A stretch of 64,000 nt of DNA, from the NCBI GenBank assembly GCA_963674895.2, contig CAXXCY010000003.1, forward strand, positions 2,232,001-2,296,000, in the 5' to 3' direction. Source of the stretch: CAXXOK01 sp963674895. Its GTDB lineage: Bacteria; Bacillota; Clostridia; Christensenellales; Aristaeellaceae. A model generated the notes under the pieces. It saw nothing but the letters and a program-made list of their open reading frames with translations, did not search any database and was not told the DNA's origin. Within the stretch, counting starts at the first letter, position 1, and each line of letters opens with the position of its first letter. Position numbers and translations under genes: made by a program. Below, one piece after another: positions 1 to 7,549 of this stretch.

Positions 1-141
1 CAGCAGAACACCGTGGTCATCCACCATATCATCACGAAAGGAACGATCGACGAGCAGATCATAAAAGCCCTGCAGCGGAAGGGCAAAACCCAGGCCGCTT
101 TGATCGACGCGGTAAAGGCCAATCTGGAGGTGTTAGGGTGA
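1..141 (+). CDS. SNF2-type DEAD/DEAH-box helicase, C-terminal end (partial)
   Basis: The frame is open from base 1 and ends in TGA at 139-141, giving the last 46 residues of a protein that begins left of the window. The tail contains TKGTIDEQII followed by a KxKTQAALIDAVKANL-like end, typical of the region after motif VI in phage SNF2-family helicases. These lie between the replication genes and the packaging genes of Gram-positive siphoviruses, which matches what follows here. The next gene starts with GTG inside the GTGA at the stop, so the two are translationally coupled. The family call rests on a short tail and on context. Confidence 0.65.
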   Translation, partial: QQNTVVIHHIITKGTIDEQIIKALQRKGKTQAALIDAVKANLEVLG

Positions 142-377
142 GCGAATCGACCATACACAACTGGCAGGAGTTGGCGAATGCCATCATCCTGCGAGCTGTG
201 GAGGATTATCGGCATGCACATGACCGGAATCGTTTGCGTCCACATCAGGCTGAAACCCTGCGGGAGATCTGCAGCATCGAGCAATTCTTCTGTTCTGAAT
301 GGTTCGAAGTGCTGTGCAACCTGGATGGCAAAAGACTCCTGAGCGATTTAAAAAAAGAACTGGAGGGAACCCTATGA
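138..377 (+). CDS. hypothetical phage protein (79 aa)
   Basis: I do not recognise this family. The protein is small, charged and probably alpha-helical, with no signal peptide or membrane segment. It starts at GTG 138, preceded by GGAGG at 126-130 with a 7-base gap, and it overlaps the upstream helicase stop. Its own stop overlaps the next start as ATGA at 374-377. It therefore belongs to a tightly coupled late-early operon. The position between a helicase gene and a DUF1492-type gene is often occupied by short phage proteins of unknown role. Confidence 0.7.
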   Translation: MSESTIHNWQELANAIILRAVEDYRHAHDRNRLRPHQAETLREICSIEQFFCSEWFEVLCNLDGKRLLSDLKKELEGTL

Positions 378-790
378 ACCCGAAAGAATACCTTTCCCAG
401 GCACACTGGCTGGATATGCGCATCAACAGCAAGCTGCATCAGGTGGAATCCCTGCACAGTCTTGCGACGAAAGCATCCTCAACTTTGAGTGATGCGCCCC
501 GCGGTGGAGCTCGGAATATTCACCGCATGGAGGATATCATTCTCAAGATCGTCGCGATGGAAAACGAAATCGATATGGAAATCGACCGGCTAGTGGATCT
601 AAAGCGAGCCATTACGGAATGCATTCGGTCCGTCGAAATCGTTGAATACCAGAGCCTGCTGGAAAAGCGTTATCTGTGCCAGATGACCTGGGAGCAGATC
701 GCGGCAGAGAGCGGTTGCAGCGTACGCAATATCCACTTGATGCACGGGGAAGCGCTGAAAAAAGTGACTATCCCCGAAAATTTGCACTGA
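374..790 (+). CDS. DUF1492 / ArpU-like phage late regulator
   Basis: The 138-residue protein has a helical N-terminus and a C-terminal sigma-70-region-4-like helix-turn-helix: LLEKRYLCQMTWEQIAAE followed by SGCSVRNIHLMHGEAL. This is the DUF1492 arrangement, shared with ArpU-type regulators found just upstream of terminase genes, where they are thought to switch on late transcription. ATG 374 is chosen over the farther GTG at 299 because it overlaps the previous stop (ATGA). The gene is followed by a hairpin with a T-run before the methyltransferase. The late-activator role is inferred from family and position. Confidence 0.75.
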   Translation: MNPKEYLSQAHWLDMRINSKLHQVESLHSLATKASSTLSDAPRGGARNIHRMEDIILKIVAMENEIDMEIDRLVDLKRAITECIRSVEIVEYQSLLEKRYLCQMTWEQIAAESGCSVRNIHLMHGEALKKVTIPENLH

Positions 791-849
791 ATTTCACTGT
801 TTTTCACCCCCATCGGTGTGTTATGGTAAGCTCAGCAGAATAATCACCG

Positions 850-885
850 GAGCGTCCGTGGAGAGATCCACAGGCGCTCTTTTTA
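850..885 (+). terminator. rho-independent terminator after the DUF1492 gene
   Basis: GAGCG at 850-854 pairs with CGCTC at 875-879, with further pairing of GTGGA/TCCAC inside, followed by TTTTTTA. It separates the regulator operon from the methyltransferase/terminase genes. Confidence 0.65.
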
Positions 886-905
886 TACGGAATTGAGGTT
901 CATAC

Positions 906-2162
906 ATGCAGACAACCGAGCGGTTCGCTAAAGTAGATATCAATACTCTCATTCCCAACGTCCGGAATGCGCGTACCCACAGCAAGGAGCAGCTCCTGCA
1001 GCTGCGGGCTTCCCTGCGGGAGTTCGGGTTTGTGAATCCCGTGATTGTCGATAAGGACCTGAACATCATCGCGGGACATGGCCGGGTGCTCGCCGCCAAA
1101 GCAGAAGGTGTGACCGAGATCCCCTGCGTATTCGCCGAACACCTGACAGCGGCGCAGAAACGGGCGTACATTCTGGCCGACAACAAACTCGCGTTGAATG
1201 CCGGTTGGGATGAGGAACTGCTCACTCTGGAGTTCGGTGAACTGAAGGATCTCGGTTTCGATCTGGAGCTCACGGGCTTTTGCCCGGATGAGATCGACAA
1301 GCTGTTCGCATCTGATACCGGCGAGGTACAAGATGATGATTTCGACCTGACAGCTGCATTGGAGCAGGCGTCATTCGTCTTGCCCGGGGATGTGTGGACG
1401 CTCGGCCGGCATCGTCTGATCTGTGGGGACGCGACCGATTCGGAGAACGTGAAAAAGCTCATGGACGGACGTCAGGCAAACATGGTCCTGACCGATCCGC
1501 CATATAATGTCAGCTTTGAGTCCTCCAGCGGGCTGAAGATCAAGAACGACAGCCAGAGCGCGGAGCAGTTCTACGCTTTCCTGCTGTCGGCGTTCCTGCG
1601 GTTTTATGAAAACCTCGCCGACGGTGGCGCATTCTACAGCTTTCACTCGGATTCCGAGAAGGTGAACTTCTACCGCGCCTGTGTCGACGCTGGGTTCCAT
1701 TACTCCACAACCTGTGTTTGGGTCAAGAACGCACTGGTGCTCGGGCGAGGCGATTACCAGCAGATGCACGAGCCGGTGCTGTACGCCTTTAAGGATACCG
1801 CCAAGCACAAATGGTTCTCCGACCGGAAACAGACGACCATCTGGAACTTCGACAAGCCCATGAAGAACGCCGACCACCCGACCAGCAAGCCGCTGGATTT
1901 GTTAGCCTACCCGATTAAGAACAGCAGCCAGGCCAACGCCATAGTCCTCGATACCTTCGGCGGCTCGGGCAGCACACTCATTGCTTGCGAACAGATGGAT
2001 CGCACATGTTTCATGCTAGAAATTGACGAGAAATATGCCAGCGTGATATTGAGAAGGTACGCTCGAGTGAAAGGGAACGATGGCGCCGACATCACCTGCG
2101 AGCGGGATGGGAAAACGCTGCGTTACGCCGAGCTTGTCAAAGAAGTTTCTACACGGGCGTAA
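906..2162 (+). CDS. ParB-domain/DNA methyltransferase fusion
   Basis: The 418-residue protein joins a ParB/Srx-like N-domain (about residues 6-100, with NARTHSKEQL and IIAGHGRVLAA) to an S-adenosylmethionine-dependent DNA methyltransferase. Catalytic motif IV DPPYNV is at residues 197-202 and the SAM-binding motif FGGSGS at 351-356. That order, IV before I, is the beta-class layout, and DPPY suggests N6-adenine methylation. Such fusions lie next to terminase genes in many Gram-positive phages, where they probably protect phage DNA from host restriction. No partner nuclease is seen, so it is an orphan enzyme. The target sequence cannot be read from the protein. Confidence 0.88.
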   Translation: MQTTERFAKVDINTLIPNVRNARTHSKEQLLQLRASLREFGFVNPVIVDKDLNIIAGHGRVLAAKAEGVTEIPCVFAEHLTAAQKRAYILADNKLALNAGWDEELLTLEFGELKDLGFDLELTGFCPDEIDKLFASDTGEVQDDDFDLTAALEQASFVLPGDVWTLGRHRLICGDATDSENVKKLMDGRQANMVLTDPPYNVSFESSSGLKIKNDSQSAEQFYAFLLSAFLRFYENLADGGAFYSFHSDSEKVNFYRACVDAGFHYSTTCVWVKNALVLGRGDYQQMHEPVLYAFKDTAKHKWFSDRKQTTIWNFDKPMKNADHPTSKPLDLLAYPIKNSSQANAIVLDTFGGSGSTLIACEQMDRTCFMLEIDEKYASVILRRYARVKGNDGADITCERDGKTLRYAELVKEVSTRA

Positions 2163-2250
2163 ACTCCACTTGATATATCCTCCGAGTGGAGCCAATATGT
2201 CACTCAGCAAAGGGAAACCTTTGTGAGATAAGCAATTGGAGGATATCGCA

Positions 2251-2661
2251 ATGGCACATAATCAATTCCCAACACCCGAGCAGGTTGAGCAAATTCGGCG
2301 CCAGTATCCGAAAGGCAGCCGTGTGGAGCTTGTTTGGATGAACGATCCCCAGGCTTCGCCCATCGGTACTCACGGAACCTGCCTCGGAGTCGATGCGATC
2401 GGCTCGCTCCAGGTTGCTTGGGACAACGGCAGCCATTTGAACGTTGCCTTCGGAGAGGACATCATACGGCGTATACCAGCGATGAGTGATACCGTAAAGG
2501 AGCAGGCGCTCGCTATACGCAAAACAGGACTGACCAATATGCTGGATACGGCTACCGTTCAGCGTCTGGCATTCGACCGCGGGTACTACGAACTTGTTGA
2601 TTTCGTAGCGTCTGATACGAAATCTTACACCAAATTCATCATGACTGGAACAGCGGAATAA
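2251..2661 (+). CDS. DUF4314 domain protein
   Basis: The protein has 136 residues. Residues 15-70 match the DUF4314 pattern: GSRVELVWMNDPQA, then GTHGTCLGVDAIGSLQVAWDNG, a small beta-rich domain common in Clostridia phages and conjugative elements. The second half (VKEQALAIRKTGLTNMLD) resembles the short DUF5049-like helices often fused or adjacent to it. ATG 2251 is chosen because TTGGAGGA lies 8 bases upstream; the in-frame TTG at 2236 is part of that site. Function is unknown. It sits between the methyltransferase and terminase genes. Confidence 0.75.
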   Translation: MAHNQFPTPEQVEQIRRQYPKGSRVELVWMNDPQASPIGTHGTCLGVDAIGSLQVAWDNGSHLNVAFGEDIIRRIPAMSDTVKEQALAIRKTGLTNMLDTATVQRLAFDRGYYELVDFVASDTKSYTKFIMTGTAE

Positions 2662-2741
2662 CAGGCCAGGTTTTCAAGGCTTCAGGTTTTAGGGGCATGC
2701 AAATGGCGCCCTTCCTCATTTCTGTAGAAAGGGTGATCCTC

Positions 2742-2939
2742 ATGTGGAACGACCCATCTCCCCGTCAACAGCATGTACAGAAGCTCGTACAGATGGAGGC
2801 GGAGTATAAAACCGCCACGGGTTTTCTCAAGAAGGATTTGCGTAAAGGCATCAAGCGAATGATCCGGGAATTGCAAACCTATGACCGTATACAAACCGGG
2901 ATGGTTGGATACGATAGCTGTTTCGAGGATGCCCCATAA
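2742..2939 (+). CDS. small hypothetical phage protein (65 aa)
   Basis: This is a short, very basic and helical protein with a KKDLRKGIKRMIRELQTYDR segment and no recognised domain. ATG 2742 follows a weak AAAGGG site; an in-frame upstream start at 2697 lacks one. It is read in the direction of the phage late genes and ends just before a bidirectional terminator. It may be a small nucleic-acid-binding phage protein, but that is a guess from charge only. Confidence 0.5.
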   Translation: MWNDPSPRQQHVQKLVQMEAEYKTATGFLKKDLRKGIKRMIRELQTYDRIQTGMVGYDSCFEDAP

Positions 2940-2985
2940 GAAACCAGCTCTCCCGTAGATCTTGCTACTGGACTTTCGGATATAC

Positions 2986-3023
2986 AAAAACAGGCAAAGC
3001 ATATCATTGCGACGCCTGTTTTT
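2986..3023. terminator. bidirectional terminator between phage genes and mscL
   Basis: AAAAACAGGC at 2986-2995 and GCCTGTTTTT at 3014-3023 form a perfect 10-bp inverted repeat with A- and T-runs on both sides. It can end transcription from the phage genes on the left and from mscL on the right. Confidence 0.8.
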
Positions 3024-3041
3024 AACTACAATTCGGGGAAA

Positions 3042-3437
3042 TTACTTCGCCTTGAGAAGATCGCGGATTTCAGTCAAAAGCACGATATCTTGAGCGGGCG
3101 CGGCGGGGGGTGCAGGCTTGACCTCTTCCTTTTTCTTGAACTTCGTCAGCAGCTTGATAACGAAGAACACAGACAGCGCGATCAAGAGGAAATCGACGAT
3201 CGTCTGGATGAACGCGCCATAGAGAATGGCGACCTCCGCCGTATCGCCTACGGTCGGCGTAAGCACTATTTTCAGCGTCGTGAAATCAATACCACCCACG
3301 ATTAGGCCGATTACAGGCATGATAACATCGTTCACCAGTGAGCTTACGATCTTACCAAATGCCGCGCCAATGATCACCGCCACAGCCAGATCCATTACGT
3401 TGCCCTTGATAGCGAATGCCTTGAATTCCTTCCACAT
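3042..3437 (-). CDS. mscL: large-conductance mechanosensitive channel MscL
   Basis: The 131-residue protein has normal MscL length and layout. A short N-terminal helix (MWKEFKAFAIKGN) precedes TM1 with the conserved VMDLAVAVIIGAAFGKIV and DVIMPVIG. After a periplasmic loop comes TM2 (FIQTIVDFLLIALSVFFVIK) and a charged C-terminal bundle helix ending LLTEIRDLL. MscL opens under membrane tension to release solutes during osmotic downshock. An AGGAGA-type site precedes ATG and a TATACT-like -10 lies at 3464-3469. What is odd is the place: it is on the opposite strand inside a phage late region, between DUF4314 and terminase genes, with its own terminator. Confidence 0.95.
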   Translation of the reverse strand: MWKEFKAFAIKGNVMDLAVAVIIGAAFGKIVSSLVNDVIMPVIGLIVGGIDFTTLKIVLTPTVGDTAEVAILYGAFIQTIVDFLLIALSVFFVIKLLTKFKKKEEVKPAPPAAPAQDIVLLTEIRDLLKAK

Positions 3438-3534
3438 ATGATGCTCTCCTTTCGATTTTCTTCAGTATAACATACAGATAGGGATCCGAACAGACGACAA
3501 TTCTCCTCGCAAAAATATCCGATGCATTCACAGA

Positions 3535-3936
3535 TTGGGGATGATCACCATTGCCAAGGGTAAATATGAGAAGTGGCTAGAGCCTGACGGTCAGATCCTG
3601 CTCCAGGGCTGGGCACGCGATGGGCTGACAGAGGAACAGATCGCTCACAACATGGGTTGCAGTCTAACCACATTGAAAAGCTGGAAGAAAAAATACGCGC
3701 CCATACTGACCGCCCTAAAAAAGGGCAAAGAGGTTGTAGACTTCGCTGTTGAGAACGCTTTGCTTAAAAAAGCACTGTCCGGCGACGTTACCGCCATGAT
3801 TTTCTGGCTAAAAAATCGTCGCCGTAATAATTGGCGGGACCGGTATGATATGCGCACAGACGAACCCAGCATCAAGAAAGTTGAAGAACTCATGGACGGT
3901 CTGGATAAATTGTCAGCGGACGGTGCTGATGATTAA
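3535..3936 (+). CDS. terminase small subunit (TerS-like)
   Basis: The 133-residue protein has an N-terminal helix-turn-helix (LTEEQIAHNMGCSLTTLKSWKK, about residues 29-50) and a helical middle with VENALLKKALSGDVTAMIFWLKNR, the hallmark of Gram-positive phage small terminases that recognise the packaging site and load the large subunit. The start is uncertain: TTG 3535 or ATG 3541, neither with a well-spaced ribosome site (GGGG abuts the ATG). A recombinase gene on the other strand separates it from terL, which is unusual since terS and terL are normally adjacent. Confidence 0.75.
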   Translation: MGMITIAKGKYEKWLEPDGQILLQGWARDGLTEEQIAHNMGCSLTTLKSWKKKYAPILTALKKGKEVVDFAVENALLKKALSGDVTAMIFWLKNRRRNNWRDRYDMRTDEPSIKKVEELMDGLDKLSADGADD

Positions 3937-3951
3937 ACAGCATTGCGCCGC

Positions 3952-4785
3952 TTACCAACTCAATGCCTTGAGTGCGTCAGCTTTATCCTTCGCCGTGGTT
4001 TGCGTATACAGGTTTGTGGTCAGAATGCTCTCGTGCCCCAGGATCTGCTGGATGGTCGTCATGGCGACGCCACTCTTGATCAGCTGGTATGCAAGGCTGT
4101 GGCGCAGCATGTGCGGGGTGACTTTGATGCCCAGCGCCTTCCCGTAATTCCCGAGGATAATCTCTACGGCGCCGCGTCCGAGCGGACCACGCTGCCCAAC
4201 CAGCAAGCAGTCAGTACCGGCATTGCCTCGAACGATGAGATACTCTGCCAAAGCCGCCGTTGCAGCGTTGTTCAGCGGGAGTGAACGGTAAACGCTGCCT
4301 TTGCCCTGGACACGGATGCAATTCTTTCCGCTCAGCGTGATATCGGACAGCGTCAACCCTGTAAGCTCACTCACCCGGATGCCTGTTGCCAGCAGCAGTT
4401 CGATGATGCAGATGTGCATCACATTTCCGCTTGCGAGCATGCTTTCGCGCAAAACCCGGAGCTCCAGCACTGGTAATCCTTTGTACTCAGGCTTATCACG
4501 GTTCTTTGTGAGTTTTGCAGCATAGGCTTCAGGCAGGATCTGCGCCTCAAACAGATACCGACAGAAGGCGTTCACGCTGGCCAGTTTACGATTGGCGGTG
4601 ATGATGCTTTTTTCATGCTGGTTCAGGTATCGCTTGTAATGGATCAACGTCATCTCATGGATAGTTTTCGGATCATCATCATACCATTGCAGGAACGCTG
4701 TAACGTCTCGAAGATAGCTGGAGATCGTATTCTCGCTTCGTTCCATACGCATCAGATAAAGTTGAAAGTCTTGTAAATCAAGCAT
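3952..4785 (-). CDS. XerC/D-like tyrosine recombinase inserted between terS and terL
   Basis: The 277-residue protein has a SAM-like core-binding N-domain (residues 1-85) and a complete tyrosine recombinase catalytic domain: Arg137 (ATGIRVSEL), Lys162 (GKGSVYR), His225 and Arg228 (TPHMLRHS), His251 (LGHES) and Tyr260 (NLYTQ). It lacks the arm-binding domain of temperate-phage integrases and is Xer-sized. It could resolve multimers or exchange phage DNA at a dif-like site. It is read against the late genes. The 130-bp gap beyond its start carries an inverted repeat and repeated CATTAC motifs. It ends 15 bases after terS. Confidence 0.88.
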   Translation of the reverse strand: MLDLQDFQLYLMRMERSENTISSYLRDVTAFLQWYDDDPKTIHEMTLIHYKRYLNQHEKSIITANRKLASVNAFCRYLFEAQILPEAYAAKLTKNRDKPEYKGLPVLELRVLRESMLASGNVMHICIIELLLATGIRVSELTGLTLSDITLSGKNCIRVQGKGSVYRSLPLNNAATAALAEYLIVRGNAGTDCLLVGQRGPLGRGAVEIILGNYGKALGIKVTPHMLRHSLAYQLIKSGVAMTTIQQILGHESILTTNLYTQTTAKDKADALKALSW

Positions 4786-4853
4786 CGTAGCACACCTTTC
4801 GTTTCATAGTACTACATTACTCACTCTGAATTGATCACATATCAAGCGTTTTT

Positions 4854-4881
4854 TCATTACATAACACTAATTCCGTAATGA
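4854..4881. repeat. inverted repeat TCATTAC-N14-GTAATGA between recombinase and terL
   Basis: TCATTAC at 4854-4860 and GTAATGA at 4875-4881 are perfect 7-bp inverted arms with a 14-base centre. A further CATTAC lies at 4815-4820 and a GTAATTAC palindrome follows at 4889-4896. The spot is just upstream of both the recombinase and terL. It may be a recombinase binding site or an operator; neither is proven. Confidence 0.4.
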
Positions 4882-4916
4882 GTATCAAGTAATTACGCTG
4901 AAAAGGGAGGCACCGG

Positions 4917-6164
4917 ATGGCATTGCTGAGTGAAAAACAACGGGAATATCGCCGCAGGGCCACCCGGCGCTGGAACGTCAAGACCGGCGCCACCCGCAGC
5001 GGAAAGACGTATGGAGACTACCTGCTGCTCCCAAAGCGGATCCTCGCCGGGCACAACCTCCCGGGGCTGAACATCATCATCGGGAATACGCGCGGAACGC
5101 TCCAACGGAATATCATCACGCCATTACAGGACCTGTACGGTAGCAGCCTGGTCAGCGACATCCACAGCGACAATACGGCAGAGCTGTTCGGGGAATCTTG
5201 CTATTGCCTGGGTGCAGATAACGTACGCCATGTGAACCGGCTGCGCGGCAGCGGCATTAAATACTGCTACGGCGATGAAGTCACCACCTGGCATCCGGAC
5301 GTGTTCACAATGCTCAAGAGCCGCCTGGACAAACCCTACAGCCTGTTCGACGGTACCTGCAACCCGGACAACCCCCACCACTGGTTCAAGACATTCCTCG
5401 ACAGTGATGTCGATCTGTACCAGCAGGCATACACCATTGACGACAATCCATTTCTGGACAGTGCGTTCGTGGAAAACCTGAAGCGTGAATACGCAGGCAC
5501 TGTCTACTACGACTGCTACATCAACGGCCTGTGGATCGCCGCCGAGGGCAGTATCTACCGGACCTTCGCGGATGATCCCGAAAAATTCATCATCACAGCC
5601 GACTGGCTCAAAACCCATCCGCTGACCACGGCCACCATCGGCGTGGACTTCGGCGGGAACCGATCCGGGCACGCATTCACCTGCACTGGGTTCACCCATG
5701 GACTGCGGGAGATGGCGACCCTTGCCGAATGGTACCACAAGGGAGAGATCACGCCGGAAAGACTTGAATCAGCGTTCGTAGATTTCGCCCGAAGGTGTAT
5801 AGACGCCTACGGCGCTAGGCTTGCCTACTGTGACAGCGCGGAAAGCACCCTCATCCAAGGCCTGCGCTCCGCCTGCATCCGGTCCAAACTCCCCTTGCGG
5901 GTGGAGAAAGCGAAGAAAGGCCCGATCACCGACCGGATCCGTTTCCTGTGCCGCATGATGGCCGCCGGGCGGTATCACATCATGAAGGACTGTAATCATA
6001 CCCGTGATGCTCTTTCCTCCGCCGTTTGGGACAGCAAACAACTGGAGGATGTGCGGCTTGATGACGGTACCACGAACATCGACAGCCTGGATGCTCTGGA
6101 GTATTCCTTCGAACCATACATGGAAGCCATGACCTATGCGCAGGGAGGACGGAAAACCGCGTGA
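4917..6164 (+). CDS. terL: terminase large subunit, PBSX family
   Basis: The 415-residue protein is the packaging motor. The ATPase domain shows Walker A GATRSGKT at residues 24-31 and Walker B with the catalytic acid, CYGDE at 117-121, then CNPDNP at about 148-153. The C-terminal RNase H-like nuclease has acidic residues in IGVDFGGN (Asp244) and AYCDSAES (Asp306). Length and motifs fit the PBSX/SPP1 group. The start has GGGAGG 7 bases upstream. Its stop overlaps the portal start (GTGA). With TerS it cuts and pumps DNA through the portal. Confidence 0.95.
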   Translation: MALLSEKQREYRRRATRRWNVKTGATRSGKTYGDYLLLPKRILAGHNLPGLNIIIGNTRGTLQRNIITPLQDLYGSSLVSDIHSDNTAELFGESCYCLGADNVRHVNRLRGSGIKYCYGDEVTTWHPDVFTMLKSRLDKPYSLFDGTCNPDNPHHWFKTFLDSDVDLYQQAYTIDDNPFLDSAFVENLKREYAGTVYYDCYINGLWIAAEGSIYRTFADDPEKFIITADWLKTHPLTTATIGVDFGGNRSGHAFTCTGFTHGLREMATLAEWYHKGEITPERLESAFVDFARRCIDAYGARLAYCDSAESTLIQGLRSACIRSKLPLRVEKAKKGPITDRIRFLCRMMAAGRYHIMKDCNHTRDALSSAVWDSKQLEDVRLDDGTTNIDSLDALEYSFEPYMEAMTYAQGGRKTA

Positions 6165-7549
6165 ACAAGATCCAGGAATACCTCAAAAGCCAGGGTTACG
6201 CATTGGTGGATTCCGGATATAGTGGCACCATCGACCAGTGGCTGCACTGGTATCAGGGGTATCTCAAGGATTTTCACCAGTACACCGTAACGGTCAATAG
6301 CACCACGCGGCAGCTGAAGCGGTATACGCTGGGCATGGCAAAAACCGTTTGCGAAGACTACGCCACCCTGCTGCTGAACGAGCGCGTGCAGATCACCGCC
6401 AAGGGATTTGACGCCCTCCCTGGCATCCTGACCGACAATGCCTTCTATGACCGCTGCAACCGGCTGCTGGAACTGACGATGGCGCTGGGCACCGGTGCGC
6501 TGGTGGAGTTTCTGTCCGCAGACGGCAAGCCGGTCATCGACTACATCCGCGGGGACATGATCTTCCCGCTCTCCTGGGACGGGGACCGAATCACGGAATG
6601 CGCCTTCGGCAGCCGGACCGTATACGGCAGCGGGAAGGATGCCAAACAGGGATATTACATCCAGATCCACACGAAGGCCGACACGGGGCATCACGTTGCC
6701 AACGTCGCGCTGGACGATGCCGGCGGGGTGATCTCCCTGCCAGATGGCGTGAAGCCGCAGACAGGCCCCACGCAGGCGCCGTTGTTCCAGATCCTTCGGC
6801 CGGCTATTGTCAACAGCGTCGATCTCAACAATCCCATGGGCATGAGCGTGTACGGCGCGTGCATTGACCAGCTGAAAGCCTGCGACCTGGTATACGACAG
6901 CTACGTCAATGAGTTCATCCTGGGCAAGAAGCGCCTCATGATGCCGCAGAAGCTGGCACAGATCCTGCTGGCTGAAGACGGAACCATGAAGCCAGTTTTC
7001 GATCCCAATGACGTCCTGATCTATGTGTACCAGCAGGACGACGACGGGAAGAATGATCCCAAAGAGCTGGATTTCTCTCTACGATGCTCTGAGCATGAGG
7101 TTGGCCTACAGCGGATGATGGATCTGCTATCCAAGAAGTGCGGATTGGGCGCCGGCCGGTATCGGTTCGACAAAACGGGGGTGCCGGCGAAAACAGCAAC
7201 GGAGATCATCAGCGAAGATGACGATCTGTACCAGAGCGTGAAACGGCACGAGAAACCTTTGGAGCGCGCCATCATCGGGATGGTCCGAGCGCTGGCAGAA
7301 CTAGTGGGAAAGGATGCCGTTATCCCAGTGGTAGTCGAGTTCGACGACAGCATCTTTGAGGATACCGGCACGATCATCAAGCGGAATATCGAACTGGTCT
7401 CTTCCGGTTTGAAGAGCAAAAAGGCGGCGATCATGGAAATCGATCACTGTGATGAGAAGGAAGCCGAAGCCCGATTGAAGCAGATTGCAAGCGAGCAGGT
7501 CATCCAGCCGGAAACCGTGGATGATCTTCTGGCGGGTGAACGCGCATGA
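6161..7549 (+). CDS. phage portal protein, SPP1 gp6-like
   Basis: The 462-residue protein starts at GTG 6161, coupled to terL by overlap. Features typical of the SPP1-type portal are the early VNSTTRQLKRYTLGMAK and LLLNERVQI region, the central GMSVYGACIDQLKACDLVYDS, and the C-terminal KTGVPAKTATEIISEDDDLY followed by helical ERAIIGMVRALAELVG. The portal forms the dodecameric ring at one capsid vertex through which TerL moves DNA and to which connectors attach. It ends in ATGA overlap with the minor head gene. Confidence 0.92.
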   Translation: MNKIQEYLKSQGYALVDSGYSGTIDQWLHWYQGYLKDFHQYTVTVNSTTRQLKRYTLGMAKTVCEDYATLLLNERVQITAKGFDALPGILTDNAFYDRCNRLLELTMALGTGALVEFLSADGKPVIDYIRGDMIFPLSWDGDRITECAFGSRTVYGSGKDAKQGYYIQIHTKADTGHHVANVALDDAGGVISLPDGVKPQTGPTQAPLFQILRPAIVNSVDLNNPMGMSVYGACIDQLKACDLVYDSYVNEFILGKKRLMMPQKLAQILLAEDGTMKPVFDPNDVLIYVYQQDDDGKNDPKELDFSLRCSEHEVGLQRMMDLLSKKCGLGAGRYRFDKTGVPAKTATEIISEDDDLYQSVKRHEKPLERAIIGMVRALAELVGKDAVIPVVVEFDDSIFEDTGTIIKRNIELVSSGLKSKKAAIMEIDHCDEKEAEARLKQIASEQVIQPETVDDLLAGERA

